Positions 1-12,099 of a stretch of 64,000 nt of DNA are shown here, one piece after another. Below the pieces are notes generated by a model that did no database searches, was not told where the DNA came from, and worked only from the letters and a program-made list of their open reading frames with translations. Both the position numbers and the translations under genes were made by a program. Location of the stretch: the NCBI RefSeq assembly GCF_015706575.1, contig NW_024037074.1, positions 5,642,001 to 5,706,000 of the forward strand, read 5' to 3'. Every line of letters begins with the position of its first letter. Position 1 is the stretch's first letter. This stretch comes from Patiria miniata. Lineage: Eukaryota; Echinodermata; Asteroidea; Valvatida; Asterinidae.

Positions 1-1660
1 TTGTGCAGAAGCATACATTTGAAAGTAAATTAATAACAATTACTTTTGGGAAAGTTAGCTTTATCTTTTAACAATATTGTCTTGAAATATTAAGAGGTTT
101 CGTAAGAAGCTGTCAAGTATTTAGGTAATGACCGGCAAAAGCTGTGTAATCAATCCGTGTACTCTGCAGAGAAAAATCTGTTCTTTTCCATTAGTTTAAA
201 GCTATAAATTGTTTTTAAAAAGGCTATATAGGCTTATGGGGGACTCTGTCGTTTCCTCGAGCCAGGTGCTAATTCAACCATGCGTCTAAACTGATATCTA
301 TACCAAAAACCTAAAGTAGTAAGAACGATAGGGGGAGGGTAGTCATTTGGCTTTTAAACCAGCCTGGTGTAACATTTGATACATTGGTAAAATATTAACC
401 TCTCGCTGAAGTCGAACACTAATTTTCATCTATGGCCTATAGAGGGCGCTGGTACTTATGTTACAGATGGGAATATATTTATACTTCGTATAGAGATTTA
501 TTACAGAGGGCGCTAGAAAATGTCTTCACCCAGAGCCGTATAGAGAGAGTTGCGACAACTTCAGACTGTTGAACCATAATGGCCGTTCATGATGTGTACA
601 GTGAAGCGTGCGACTATTGAAATCCGCCATTCTGTTTCCAAACATTGCGACCCTCATTTCGCAACTCTATGGCTCTGACTTCACCTCTACGAAAACAATG
701 TATCATTCTAATAAACAAACTGTAACAACTTGTTAAAATAACTCAGTTGATACGTGCATGTTTGTATGTATACATGTATTAAAGTAGTGATCCTGGTTCA
801 TATCTATAGTAACTGCTCGCTTTTTCGTATTCTTCCTCTTCAGACGGGCTTATGGGTCAATATGAACATTTGGACGATAATTCTTTTGGTTTCAGGGAGG
901 AAAACTTGCAGAACCTGTATAATTCAAAAGCAAAGTACACGTGAAAACGTCAGGCGTGAAAACGTCACCGCCGGGAACCAGTAAATGACCACACAAAAAG
1001 AAGCAGAGGGCTATACAGAACATGCGCCCCCAACGTTGATATCGATTTCATTAAAGTTCAAGTTATCTCCGACTCCAGATTTTCGTTCCCACCGTCCTTT
1101 CCACCTCTAATTTCTTTGAGTTCTCATTGGATACTTATTGTAAAGATAATAACCCGGAGTGCGCATGACTCGTTCGCGCAGAAAGTACGTGCGTTGATCA
1201 CATTCGTTTCTAAGATCTGTGGTCGATTATGTGTGTGTTTTGATACCCACTTTGCAACGCTTGTATTTCCGACCCAATATTTTGGACAGATTAGCGCCTA
1301 CCAGGGCCCTAAGGTATCGTCGGGACAGGCGAACCCCTTATTATGACCCAAATGACCCTCCAAAAACCTCATTATTAGGCGACGAGCACACCTATAGTTT
1401 GTTGTTGGTTTCAGCTCCAAAGTAGACTAATTTTGACACTATCGAATTTTATATTATGAAATGCATTCGAACTGATTAACGAAACAGTTTCACGTCTGAA
1501 TCAACAGTTTGGGGACAAGGGGAGAATTTCCCCGCATTCTCACCACGTTTAGTGAGGTCGTCTACACCCGGGCCATTATGTCAGCTTTGTAGAGGTCACG
1601 TTCATACGGGTCAGTTCATTTGAATAGCTGAAAGATATACGGAACTGACTACGCAGGAAC
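1..1660. other. Upstream noncoding stretch
   Basis: I see no recognisable gene here. The open frames are under 80 codons and have no family features. Two short 'agagggcgct' motifs near 432 and 505 are typical of dispersed repeats. The stretch probably holds the distal 5' flank of the Ig gene that starts at 2163. Confidence 0.5.
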
Positions 1661-1666
1661 ATAATT

Positions 1667-1674
1667 TATAAATA
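1667..1674 (+). promoter_or_regulatory. Candidate TATA box of the first Ig gene
   Basis: TATAAATA lies about 490 bases before the ATG at 2163. If used, transcription would start near 1700 and leave an unspliced leader of about 460 bases. This is a motif match only; no initiator or transcript evidence is visible. Confidence 0.3.
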
Positions 1675-2162
1675 CTGCAAGCTGGATTTGTCTGAACTTC
1701 ACCTATCTTTGTATTGTTATCACAGTCACGAAACCCAAGCTGACATTTTGCAACAGCAAATATTGCTACTGCAATAACTCTACCAGGAAGTATATCATAA
1801 CTGTGATTAATGTGGATGAAACTTGTGTGGGATGTACAGCTAGCTCCTTCACTAGTTAAACGTTTCAGTCATCTCCGGAGTTCAGCCATATGAACATGTT
1901 ATAGTTTGGAATCAGTACCCTAGCTACTCCTACTTTATTAGTTTAGACAACATTTTTGGAGGACCACTCTCAACTGTTTATATTGTTTGCGTGGCTCCTA
2001 ACTTGCACACGCTCGTCGAGGACTTGATCTACTGTATCATTCAAAATAGATGTGGAGCGCTTGTTGGATAACAGATCTGCAGATGACAACCTTAATCTAA
2101 ACTTTTACGTGCGGCTCTGTGGACTAAAGGATTTGACTTGCTGAGATTATTTCACATTCAAC

Positions 2163-3371
2163 ATGAAAATGTCTTTGAAAACTGTTGTCTACTTGTTTAT
2201 TTGGATGCACCTGTCTGCAACCTTTTGCTGTGGGCTTACTGTATTTTTTGTGGATATTTATCCTAAGGAACCAATAAATGGAGAAAATGTTACACTGCAG
2301 TGCGCGGCTACTGGTTACGACCCGTCTCTTCATAGTTGGGTCTGGCAAAAGAGAATTAATGGGACTTATGTTGATATCACTGCTAACGAGAGAATTGCAT
2401 TCCTCCCGGTGCAGCAAGAGTCACCTATTCCTTTTTCTAGCAATATGTCAATCCACCGTCTTGAGGAGTCAGATGAGGGATCCTACCTCTGCGTCGTTGT
2501 CGAAACAAGCACTGGACACATTCTCAGTAATGGAGATAAAGAAGTCTTTGTCAATTATCCGAACGAGTTTCCAGTTTGCTTCCCTGACGGCCCTGCAGAG
2601 GTGACAGAGGGAGACAGACTGTCTTGTAAGACAATCATTGATGAAAGGACTCCTGAAGTTAGACTCCCCGGCAGTGCTGGTGATAACTTGAACTGGACAG
2701 CGACCTATTTTAATGACACTGAACCGGGATCGAGTTTGGAAAAAAATGCAACAGCCGATGATGATCGCACCTTTTTATGCTATTCTCTTTTAGGAGACAT
2801 AAGGAAGGCACTCTCCTGTAGAATCGGACCACTGACGGTCACTCCTCTTGAAGTTCCTGGAACCATCACCACAAGCCTTCCGCCTACAAACCCATCGCCT
2901 CCGCCTATCACCCCGTCCCCTCAGGGCCCAACCACCACAGGGTTACCCATCGCAGCGATCGCCGGCATCGGGGCAGGCGGGTTCTTCCTGCTCCTCCTCC
3001 TATTATTCGCCTTGTGCTGCGGCTGCAACCCCAAGCGATGTTTCAGACCCAAGACGTACTTCCTCAACTTCACCGGCATCTTCGGATCATCCCCGAAGGA
3101 GGACGACCCCAACAGAGACATGGAAATGGATCACAACAACCTGGATGCGCTGCCGAGCTCCCCTTCGGGAGACCAGCGGATGTTTACCTTCGAAGGCGAC
3201 GTTGAGGACAACCTTGCCATACCGGCCACCGAGCCCAACGTCTACGCCAATCACACTGTACCCGGACCCTCGACATCACAGTTTGTTTCAGACCCGAATG
3301 AAAACTGGCATGAGATCAACCTGAAAGCGGAGTTATCTCAGGCTTTAGACGACGAGGAACAGGATTACTAG
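2163..3371 (+). CDS. Two-Ig-domain type I membrane receptor, single exon
   Basis: This uninterrupted 402-residue frame encodes a probable cell-surface receptor or adhesion protein. Residues 1-24 form a signal peptide. Ig domain 1 (about 25-131) has Cys47, a Trp near 61, and a DEGSYLC motif ending in Cys110, a V/I-type pattern. Ig domain 2 (about 134-228) has Cys155 and Cys206 plus an outer pair, Cys139 and Cys219. A Pro/Thr-rich stalk (about 233-260) leads to a membrane helix (about 261-285) with a Cys-rich inner edge. The acidic tail of about 115 residues contains Tyr361 in YANH, which fits the YxN class bound by Grb2-type SH2 domains. Several N-x-S/T sites lie outside the membrane. The ligand is unknown. 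It is paralogous to the gene at 15118-16248, with the same cysteine layout. Intronless Ig receptors are unusual, but the frame is long and its domain logic is complete. Confidence 0.85.
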   Translation: MKMSLKTVVYLFIWMHLSATFCCGLTVFFVDIYPKEPINGENVTLQCAATGYDPSLHSWVWQKRINGTYVDITANERIAFLPVQQESPIPFSSNMSIHRLEESDEGSYLCVVVETSTGHILSNGDKEVFVNYPNEFPVCFPDGPAEVTEGDRLSCKTIIDERTPEVRLPGSAGDNLNWTATYFNDTEPGSSLEKNATADDDRTFLCYSLLGDIRKALSCRIGPLTVTPLEVPGTITTSLPPTNPSPPPITPSPQGPTTTGLPIAAIAGIGAGGFFLLLLLLFALCCGCNPKRCFRPKTYFLNFTGIFGSSPKEDDPNRDMEMDHNNLDALPSSPSGDQRMFTFEGDVEDNLAIPATEPNVYANHTVPGPSTSQFVSDPNENWHEINLKAELSQALDDEEQDY

Positions 3372-5550
3372 ACACATTGACAGTGGTGTAACTACATGTA
3401 GTTTCTAATTCCCACAGGGGTATCATTTGGGGTTCCTCGTTTCTAGGAGTGGGCACTCGATGGGTTTCAAAAACTGCTCTTTCCCTCCTCTAAATCTGAG
3501 TGGGGGCACAACGAGGGCTCAAGTCTCGGGCGGGAGTCCGTGCTCCTTGTTCACGCTAATAACGCCGCTGTCTTAACGACAAATCCAAGGAGGTGCAGTT
3601 ATAGAAAGTTTACTTTTGTGACCCGAGATGCCCAAAATTATCTCCTCGTGGCTTCTTTAGAAAGTCTTTTGTAATTTAAGATTGCAAGGCGTTTTGTCAC
3701 CTTAATTTGATGTAGAGTGTAAATCGTCGTATTTTAATTGCCAACTGAAAAAAAACCTGTTGCTCATGTAAACCATGATGCATCTCAGAATGCTGATGTG
3801 TAAATAGATATGTCGTGTGCCTATAAACGAATGTAATCATTGCATGCCCCCACTGAATGGGATATTATACAACAATGTTGATGATGTTTGACATGCTGTG
3901 GTACTCAATATTTTCCTTTTGGCATTATTCTATGTTTGAGGAACATGAAAGGTACAGCAAAAGAAAATATGAAACTACTGTATGCAGAAAGTATAACGTA
4001 GAAGTAACATGTCGATATTCTGTATAAAAAAACATCTATATCTGAAATATAAGATTTCTTAAACGTATTTTTAGGGAACTTATATCAACTTGAGGTTATT
4101 AAACATTATTTGGTATAAGCAGAGAAATGGCTGTTTAAAATGTGTTTATAGCGAACATTTACTCCGATGAACTATTTAAGATAAATGTCTTTCCAAGCTT
4201 AATTGGTTTGTTCAAATTGTTTAAAATGTGTTTATAGCGAACATTTACTCAGAAGAACTATTTTTAGCTAAATGTCTTTCCAAGCTTGGTTTGTTGAATT
4301 TTTTTTATGTCTTGCTAAGCATTTATTCATTACCTAATCAATTGTATCAGAATATTTAAATTTAACTTTTTTCAGGTGTTCGATATTCTGCAGGACACGG
4401 AATATACAACCATCGTCAAATCGAATTTAAGAGTCGCATTTCAATTCGTACACAAACCTTTACAACGCATTTTAAATGCATGTCGACATGAACGTATGTT
4501 TTAGGAACAGATAAGATTACAGATTCGTGAAGATTGCAGATTCGTGTACAAAACTTAGTAACACTGACGATGACGAGTTTAGATTTTGGATATCCTCAAA
4601 CATGGCTTGCAGTAAAATTGGTTCAGTTTTGTTGACGGAATATCTGTTGTGATCAAAGACAAATTTTGAGAACAGTGAAAGTTTTAAGAAACGGATAGAA
4701 CCCCGTTGACTCAAAAACTGCGTCTGGAGACGAAGTGGATTTTTTTTCTTTACGTCTTTGATTCATCTACATTGACAGAGTGTTGGACATTTTGTATAAT
4801 ATTTGCGAGGTGCCGCGCCTATAATCGGACTAGTATTTGTAAGGTACATTTAGCAATGACTTTATGGTGGTATATGGTGAAATTATATACATTTTATAGT
4901 ACAGTTTTTATTGCAATTTTTATTTTCAATTTTTTTTAACTGTTAACAAAAAGTGAAAACAAGTTTATTCTTTATGTACACAGGATTCTGGTTTTTGAAT
5001 ATAATATATCAGTAATGATAATGCGTGTTATATGATACTTCATGGTTTTCATGTGAATTTATGTGACAAAATGTGCAGAATTCATTATTTTGCTGCTGAC
5101 ATCACTTTGAGAATTCAAAATGTTGATAATTGTCTTTTTTGTGAGTGTAAAACCAGTTTAGCTGTTTTTTCTGTTCCTGACACCCGAACTACTTCCTACC
5201 TGTAATTATGGATTTTTCACATCATTTCTGGTTTGGCATCTGATGGGGAAAAACCAAAAAAAGATTACTGCAAAACTGGATTTGTGTTCATTCATGTATA
5301 TGTACTGTTTTGTGAATATTCTCAGACACGTATATTTTAGAGAGTTTTACTTCCTTATCCGCGTGTTTTTTTTCTGAATGTTAGAAGGTCACCTGAAATA
5401 ATGTCAAAATATGCAAGGCTGTTGTCGCCGCGTCTGGGACCTCACAAAGGCAGCAAAAAAAAATCCCCTTTTCGTTTCAGCGCGACCGGTGCCAATTCAG
5501 CGCAATTGTGTGGGCTTATACACAAAATTAGTTCACGCGTTTCTATAAGG
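3372..5550. other. 3' flank of the first Ig gene, noncoding
   Basis: This AT-rich stretch holds no gene that I recognise. An ATTAAA at about 4096 is a possible polyadenylation signal. It contains the 80-bp tandem repeat listed separately. Confidence 0.5.
4127..4288. repeat. Tandem duplication of about 80 bp
   Basis: The blocks 4127-4203 and 4213-4288 match closely. Both run from 'tgtttaaaatgtgtttatag' to 'tctttccaagctt', with a few substitutions. Confidence 0.8.
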
Positions 5551-5553
5551 CGA

Positions 5554-5907
5554 AGTAAAAAAAAAAAAACATGTTTCTCGTCCCCGCCCGCTTCCTTTTT
5601 GGAGGCCGCCTGGATTTTTTTATTATTTTTTATTTTTATAAAATGCATTAAAAAAACACCGAAAAAGTCCACAAATTCATCGGAAAATAAATTGTAGACC
5701 AATACAAGTCTAAATGACACTGTAAATATGTTCAGTTCTCTTGTCCAACTTATCTTTCATTTTAAAAGTGTCTTTGAACAGTGGAAACACCAACAATTGC
5801 AGGAAATTTTTAAATGGCGGCCATCTTGGAACAAATAAAAAATAAAAAGCCCCGCTTCCTCCTTTTTTTCGAAAACCCGGACGAGAAACATGTTTTTTTT
5901 TATTCGG
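5554..5907. mobile_element. Inverted-repeat element (MITE-like)
   Basis: The stretch is bounded by poly-A and poly-T runs followed by an inverted 'AAACATGTTTCTCGTCC' at both ends. Two short open frames here are fully explained by these repeats. No target duplication could be fixed, so the superfamily is unknown. Confidence 0.5.
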
Positions 5908-5914
5908 CCTAAAT

Positions 5915-7020
5915 GTCATGTGCCATGAGTCATATACTGCTTAAGGAACTTACTTTCAAATTCAAACAGAATACGCCTGTAGAATTTGTCAAGGTGTAGT
6001 TATGTGCATGTGATGTCTGTTTTTTATTGATAATTCCAACTAGTCATCGTTTCGTTCATTGAAAACATTCCAGTTTAGTGATCAATTTCATTGTAAATTC
6101 GTTTTCCTTTCGAAAAAAAAATGATCCAGAAACATGACATGGGAAAAATGTGCATGCAAATATAGGCTTCTCTCCTCAAACTTCAAACGTGATATGAGTT
6201 TCTTTAAAAGTCCTGTGTCATGAGTCATATACTGCTTAAAGGGAAAATACAACATTTGCAAACATCAAAAAATAAAACTACCAAATCGTTTTGAAATACC
6301 TTGCTGGACTGTTAGTGAATGACAGTGTAAAGCATCCTGTAAAATCATGGCACCTGGTATACTGTCATTTTCAAGAAAAGTGGTATTTTTGTATCAATTT
6401 CCAACGCTGATCGGCCGATCAGCGTTGGAAAAAACTGGCTTTTTTTCAAATACTGGCCCCAATTGACCATCGCACTTGTTTGCAATCGATTACAAACCTA
6501 TGAACGGGTACGAGCCAGCTAGACTGGTTCCCTGACCTCACAATTCCCCAATGTATGTAAACTGCTCTGTTTCTTCTTATATGGAGTCAGGGAACCAGAT
6601 ACAGGAAAATGATTGTTTTTCTTGGTTTTTATAGCATTTTCGAACCCAAAACCTCAAAAAAGTCAGAGTAACTATATTTGCTTTATATTTCCAACCCCCA
6701 ATTCCATCCATTTCTGAAAATTACAGCAAAAGCAAATGATGTATATTCCCTTTAAGGAAATTACTTTCAAATTCAAACAGAATACGCCAGTAGAAATTGT
6801 CAAGGTGTAGTTATGTGGATTTGATCTCTGTTTTTTATTGATAATTCCAACTAGTCATCGTTCATTGTAAACATTCCAGTTTAGTGATCAATTTCATTGT
6901 AAATTCGTTTTCCTTTCGAAAACATGAAAATAATTGGACATTCCGGAAACATGACATGGACAAATTTGCACGCAAATAATGGGCTTCTCGCCTGATACTT
7001 CAAACGCGATATGAGTCTGG
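5915..7020. repeat. Tandem duplication of about 300 bp, second copy split by a transposon
   Basis: Block 1 (5915-6212) starts with 'catgagtcatatactgctta'. Block 2 begins near 6213 with the same sequence, is interrupted by the TTAA element at 6240-6751, then resumes at 6752 and runs to about 7020. Block 1 therefore shows the empty site: 'gcTTAAggaa' against 'gcTTAA[element]TTAAggaa'. Confidence 0.85.
6240..6751 (+). mobile_element. TTAA-target MITE, family copy 1
   Basis: This 512-bp nonautonomous element is flanked by TTAA on both sides (6236-6239 and 6752-6755). Termini are AGGGAAAATAC and its counterpart GTATATTCCCT. A perfect 28-bp palindrome centred on CGGCCG lies at 6401-6428. An inverted pair, 'agactggttccctgac' and 'gtcagggaaccag', lies further right. 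TTAA duplication suggests piggyBac or Kolobok; the AGGG start slightly favours Kolobok. It carries no coding capacity. Confidence 0.85.
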
Positions 7021-7113
7021 TCATAAATGTACAGTAATTATGCATCAAAACTGTAGATAAACTTTATCAGACGTCATGTTTGAAACTCGGCTCTTATCGC
7101 TTCCCCCGTCTTG

Positions 7114-7206
7114 GCAATCAACCGTCTTGAGGAGTCAGATGAGGGAGCCTACCTCTGCGTCGTTGTCGAAACAAGCACTGGGGACATTATCAGTAATGGG
7201 GCTAAT
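7114..7206 (+). pseudogene. Fragment of the Ig-receptor gene
   Basis: This block repeats 2449-2541, the end of Ig domain 1, with only a few changes. It keeps the sequence RLEESDEGAYLCVVVETSTG in frame. Sequence before and after does not match the parent, and there is no signal peptide, second domain or membrane helix. It is either a dead partial duplicate or, less likely, an exon of an unseen gene. Confidence 0.75.
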
Positions 7207-7215
7207 TTGTCAATT

Positions 7216-8549
7216 AGGAGTTTAATAATGACAATCTCATGTTTCAAAACAAACAACGAAAGACCAATAGAGGTCTTCCTCATTTTACTATCCGTGCAGT
7301 TTCTCACTCCATACTTGTGAAGTATGTCGAGTTTTTATCACTGAATTAAAATTATACTGACATGCATCACTAAAATACTTGTGAAACCCGCAAAGCTTTC
7401 TGAAGGTATGAGGGCGCCCTTTACTATCACCCCGTGGCTGCATCGTCCACACAATGCTATTTTAAAACTGTAGTTCACTCACAAGGGAATGAGAGGATAA
7501 GATAAATATGTTGTTTCGATTTCAAACCCGATCGACAATAAGCCGTTGTTTGCGTTTGTTTTCATTATGGGCCTGTTTCTCTATCAGTTGTTTTCTTATA
7601 TCATACTTCACTTTTGCAATTTTTGCTCTAGTTGATTGAACGAAACAATTACGCGCCAAAGGATATAAGCCAAAGTATATCCTCGGCGCGTAAGCGTCGG
7701 CACGATTTTCCCGCTATCCATAGCAAACTCTGCTCCCAACCTAGTGCAGCTCCTGAAGATTGCTCCCATGGGCAAATCTGCTTAGCATAAATAATATTGG
7801 CTCAGCAAAATCAGGTTTACTAGCTGGAAACAAAATGAATCCTTCTCAGCTTACTTTTGCTTAGCACGTCAGTTTTCTCTTCGGTTCTTCGCCATGGTCG
7901 AAATCAGTGGCGTTACATTAGAATGGGGGAAGGAATCACGCCATGACAACGCCATTGCAGTTGTAATTTTGAGTGCAATATTTTCTTCTGTGCCACTGCT
8001 GCATGATGTTGAAATTATTTTTAAAATGAGACAAATTGAATGAAGCCATAATGCTGTGATTAGATTGGTCGACCCGACAACCCGCTGGGGGCGTCTCCCG
8101 TAACGCAATCACTATAATTTCTTGGGTGTACAACAAATTTAATCAGCACCACTGCACGAAGCGGGGGAGGGGGGGTTGAAGCTGGGGCCGCTAGGGACTT
8201 GTCTTGGTGCTGGTGAATAGCCGGACATTGATTGGTTCTAGCTGACGCCACTGAAGTGGCGCCCTCTGGGTAGCCTTTCGGGCTGGCTGGCAAGATTCTC
8301 AGTACTATACATGTTGGGATGTGTGTGAATTGTTTTCTCAATTATAAAGAACGAAAGCTTATGAATTGGGCTTTCATATCCTAGATTTTGAAAGTGCTAC
8401 ATGCTGAACTTCACTAAACCAACAGTGCCGACATTTGGGCTTCGTTTTTGTTTTACTCCCCTTGTACATGTATAAAGGATAGCTAGTTCCATCTCAGAAA
8501 ACTGTACGTACGCAATGATTTCATAAGAATCGATTCTGTGTATTATAAC
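7216..8549. other. Noncoding intergenic stretch
   Basis: No gene is recognised. A short inverted motif (acgcgcc / ggcgcgt) lies near 7652-7691. The open frames here are short and lack any family signature. Confidence 0.4.
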
Positions 8550-8553
8550 TTAA

Positions 8554-9064
8554 AGGGAAAATACATTTGCAAACATCAAAAAATAAAGCTACCAAATCAT
8601 TTGGAAATACCTTGCTTAACTGTTAGTGAATGACAGTGTAAAGCATCCTGTAAAATCATGGCACCTGGTATACTGTCATTTTCAAGAAAAGTGGTATTTT
8701 TGTATCAATTTCCAACGCTGATCGGCCGATCAGCGTTGGAAACAACTGGCTTTTTTTCAAATACTGGCCCCAATCGACCATCGCACTTGTTTGCAATCGA
8801 TTACAAACCTATGAACGGGTACGAGCCAGCTAGACTGGTTCCCTGACCTTACAATTCCCCAATGTATGTAAACTGCTCTGTTTCTTCTTATATGGAGTCA
8901 GGGAACCAGACTACAGGAAAACGATCGTTTTTCTTGGTTTTTAAAACATTTTCGAACCCAAAACCTCAAAAAAGTCAGTGTAACTATATTTGCTATATAT
9001 TTCCAACCCCCCAGTTCCATCCATTTCTGAAAATTACAGCAAAAGCAAATGATGTATATTCCCT
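8554..9064 (+). mobile_element. TTAA-target MITE, family copy 2
   Basis: This 511-bp copy is nearly identical to the one at 6240-6751. It is flanked by TTAA at 8550-8553 and 9065-9068 and has the same central palindrome. The close match between the two copies indicates recent spread. Confidence 0.85.
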
Positions 9065-9068
9065 TTAA

Positions 9069-10878
9069 AGGGGGCTATCAGGTTTCTCTCTTCCAGGGAA
9101 GTGTCGGTTGGAGACATCGTCCCGACCCTGTAAATAGTCTATAGCTATTAATCATTCCATGTTACTTTGAAAATGAAAATTGTGACAAAGTTTACTTTTG
9201 AATCGTACTTGAGTTTCGAAAACAAGAATGTTTTTTGCAGCTTATTTATAGCTCCTCGTAAATAAAGAATGCGAATAAAATATATGGAACTCACATTAAT
9301 TTGCGTTTGCATAAATCTGTAGCCTGTTTTATTTGGAAACTGAATCGACTGCTAGCGTGTGTGTGTGCTCTCCTCAATGCCAGCTCTTCGTAGGCCTATA
9401 TCATGTCCATGTACAAACATTGTCTGTTCCTTTCTCCGGAACATGTCTTGTGGAAGAGCATGACGACCCTTCTCCCCCCCCCCCCCCCCTCCCAACACCT
9501 GTGTTGTTGTATTATTGTTATTTTCTTTTAATGAGTTTGTAATTTCCAAATTTGAACACGTAGCATCAATTGGGCACGCACGCTCTTTAAAAGATAAACA
9601 TATGGATTAAAAGAAGATACGCACTTCGGCTCGCATGAAGACAATTTTCAAATTCTGATTCATCCATTTGGGCTTATGGTGTAAAATAATTGACACATCT
9701 ATCTCCTAGTCCTAGGAGATGGAGATCACATCACGCTGGGGGCTGCTCCCGAGTTTTAAGATCCGTACTGAGCCAGAGTATGGCTCTTACAAAGTAGTGT
9801 TCGGTGATAGCGCCCTCTATACGTCAGAAATCGTGTCGCAGTGATGAATTCGAAGAAAGCCTGCATCTGTTTGGATATTGGAAATTGGGGACACCACACA
9901 TCAGGTCCAAGGTGAAGGCACTTGGCCCCTGCCCCAACCGCAACCTCATCCGACTTCGCCTAAAACAGTGTTGAAAGACTGGGGTTAGCTGGAATCACAA
10001 GAGATCAAATTCCAAATATGAAGCGTATAAATAGATTATTACCTTATTTGAATATTTTGTTGATTTTTTTTTTCTTTTAAGTTGGTTCCTTCTCGGAATT
10101 TCAAACAATAAAATACTATGCCTTGAATATTGCATCTGCATCCCCAAATATTTGATGGGCCATACAGCTGTTAAAATGGCACAGATATCTTGCCCTCACA
10201 AAAACAACCCCCTGCCCCCCCCCCCCCAAAAAAATAGTTTTCATTCCATTGCAGATCCTAGCACCAACCTTATAATAATTTTTGAACAAAAAATTATAAT
10301 AATTGTTAAGTGATAGTATTATACTGTTGGAGAAACCCGTGATACAATGTGCAGGAAAAATAATGCGCAGAAAATATCGCTTTATACAGTTTAGGTACAT
10401 AACTTTACATATTTGGGGAGTCACACTGATGTTGCTGAATCCGATTTAGCAAGGTTTGAGCAATGAGAAATGTATAAGCTTGCCTCCTATTATTTTGTTG
10501 CCTTCTCTTGATATTAGCTGATAATTCATTGCTCAGTCGGGACTTCGTGTCGGGAAAGAAGAGGAGACCCCATTTTCTTAGGCGTCTTGTGATCTTTTGC
10601 AGATTTGGGAAAGATTTAGTGTGTTTTTGTGCCTTCATCGAAACTTTAAATTTTCGAAGAAAGTAAAGCGAAATATCCTAATTTCTTTGAGATCACCGCA
10701 GCAGAATATCCCCGCTCCACGTTTAGACTGTGTGAAAATAAATTACTCATATGCAAGATAATAGAATGTGGGAAGTATTCTCCGAGAACTTGATTGTTTG
10801 AAAATAATATGTTACAAAACCATCATCTATGTGTAAGAAGTTGTACTAGTTGCGGTTACTTCCTCCCTCACTCCAACC
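9069..10878. other. Noncoding stretch with homopolymer tracts
   Basis: It holds poly-C tracts near 9474-9489 and 10216-10226 and a short palindrome near 9705-9722. A minus-strand 77-codon frame at 10638-10405 is basic and helix-like but matches no family I know. I do not call it a gene. Confidence 0.4.
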
Positions 10879-10886
10879 CCTCACCC

Positions 10887-11203
10887 CAAGGGCGGATCCA
10901 GGGGGGGGGGGCAAAGGGGGCCATGCCCCCCCCCCAAAAAAACGAAACCATATTTGTTGTTTATGTGACATCGCAATAAAGGCAGGCAATGAGTACACCA
11001 CCATCTTTTCCTCAAAAAAACATTGGTTAAAGTGGTCAGAAATTGCCTCAGATCGCACCACAGAGCATCTAGAATCCAAAAAAATTTCGGGGCCCTTAAG
11101 AGGGCCCGAACCCCACGCCGTAATTTTTTTGACTCACTTTTTTGGGGAACCAAAATGTTTCCCCCCCCCCCCAAAAAAAAAATGGGTTCTGGATCCGCCC
11201 TTG
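10887..11203. mobile_element. hAT-type MITE with 8-bp target duplication
   Basis: Termini CAAGGGCGGATCC and GGATCCGCCCTTG are exact inverted repeats. They are bordered by a perfect 8-bp direct repeat CCTCACCC (10879-10886 and 11204-11211), which is the hAT hallmark. Long G and C runs lie just inside each end. Overlapping open frames here are artefacts of these runs. A related piece sits at about 43827-44071. Confidence 0.85.
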
Positions 11204-11211
11204 CCTCACCC

Positions 11212-12099
11212 TGCCCCCCCCCCCCCCCCCCCTCAAAAAAGAGGGCAAAATTTAACAATCGGCATCATCCTTCTCAAAGGGGGACAAAATGGTAGGCTGG
11301 TTTTAATTTCCTCATATTATAAATACCATTTTTGTGAATGAACGTGTTGGTGCAAAGTTAGGGTTTGTCTGGGGATGTCAAATGATTGCACCGTCAAGTC
11401 GATGCTCAACATTGCGACATAATAATACATCTTCGGGAAAGTCCCATCAGCTTACCCAACGTCTTGAGCAACACTAACAAGAAAATGAATCATCCCCTGA
11501 AAGTATATAGGACAAATTGACATACTTTGTGATTGACGTCGTCTTGCACAAAAAAAGAAAAGTCCCGGATATTCCTTGTGATTTCTCAAAATTGAGAACT
11601 CTATATGGGTCTTCCCTCATTTTTTTCTTAATATCCTGGATTTGCGGTACACATTCTTCAGTGTGACGTGACTGCTTTTCTTGAAGACACTCGGTCATTG
11701 GTCATATTAACTCACATCAATCAGCAAACTGACAATCACCCATAAACGCTCACAAAGGATTTCTCCCGTTTGCCAAGATATAACTTAGATTTGAATTTGA
11801 TTTTTGTTTAACCAAAAAAAGGTAGTACGTGGAGAAAATTTTATGCACACGAATTGGACTATCTGTTGACTACCAAGTCAGTTTGATAAAATAAACAGAT
11901 AACATTCACAATTATGTTACAATGGGCTTCTTACCTCCTTATTAGTATCCCCGTTCCTCTTCACCCTATTTGTTCAGGAGGTTGTAACTGGAGAGTAAAG
12001 TGCTATGTAAATATTTGTGTTTATGGACATAATGAAATTATTATATGGACATAATGAAATTATTATACACTGCTTTTTCCAAAGAAAGCAGTGCATATA
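11212..12099. other. Noncoding intergenic stretch
   Basis: It begins with a poly-C tract near 11213-11232. Beyond that I see neither a gene nor a clear repeat. Confidence 0.4.

Noticed and set aside
2848-3324. 158-codon frame overlapping the first Ig gene
   Set aside because: A shifted-frame shadow of the receptor's stalk and tail coding sequence.
10405-10638. 77-codon basic minus-strand frame
   Set aside because: Composition is protein-like, but it has no recognisable motif, neighbour, splice sites or transcript signal, so I cannot support it.
10850-11341. 163-codon frame and its antisense 125-codon frame
   Set aside because: Both lie across a hAT-type MITE with G/C tracts and are explained by it.
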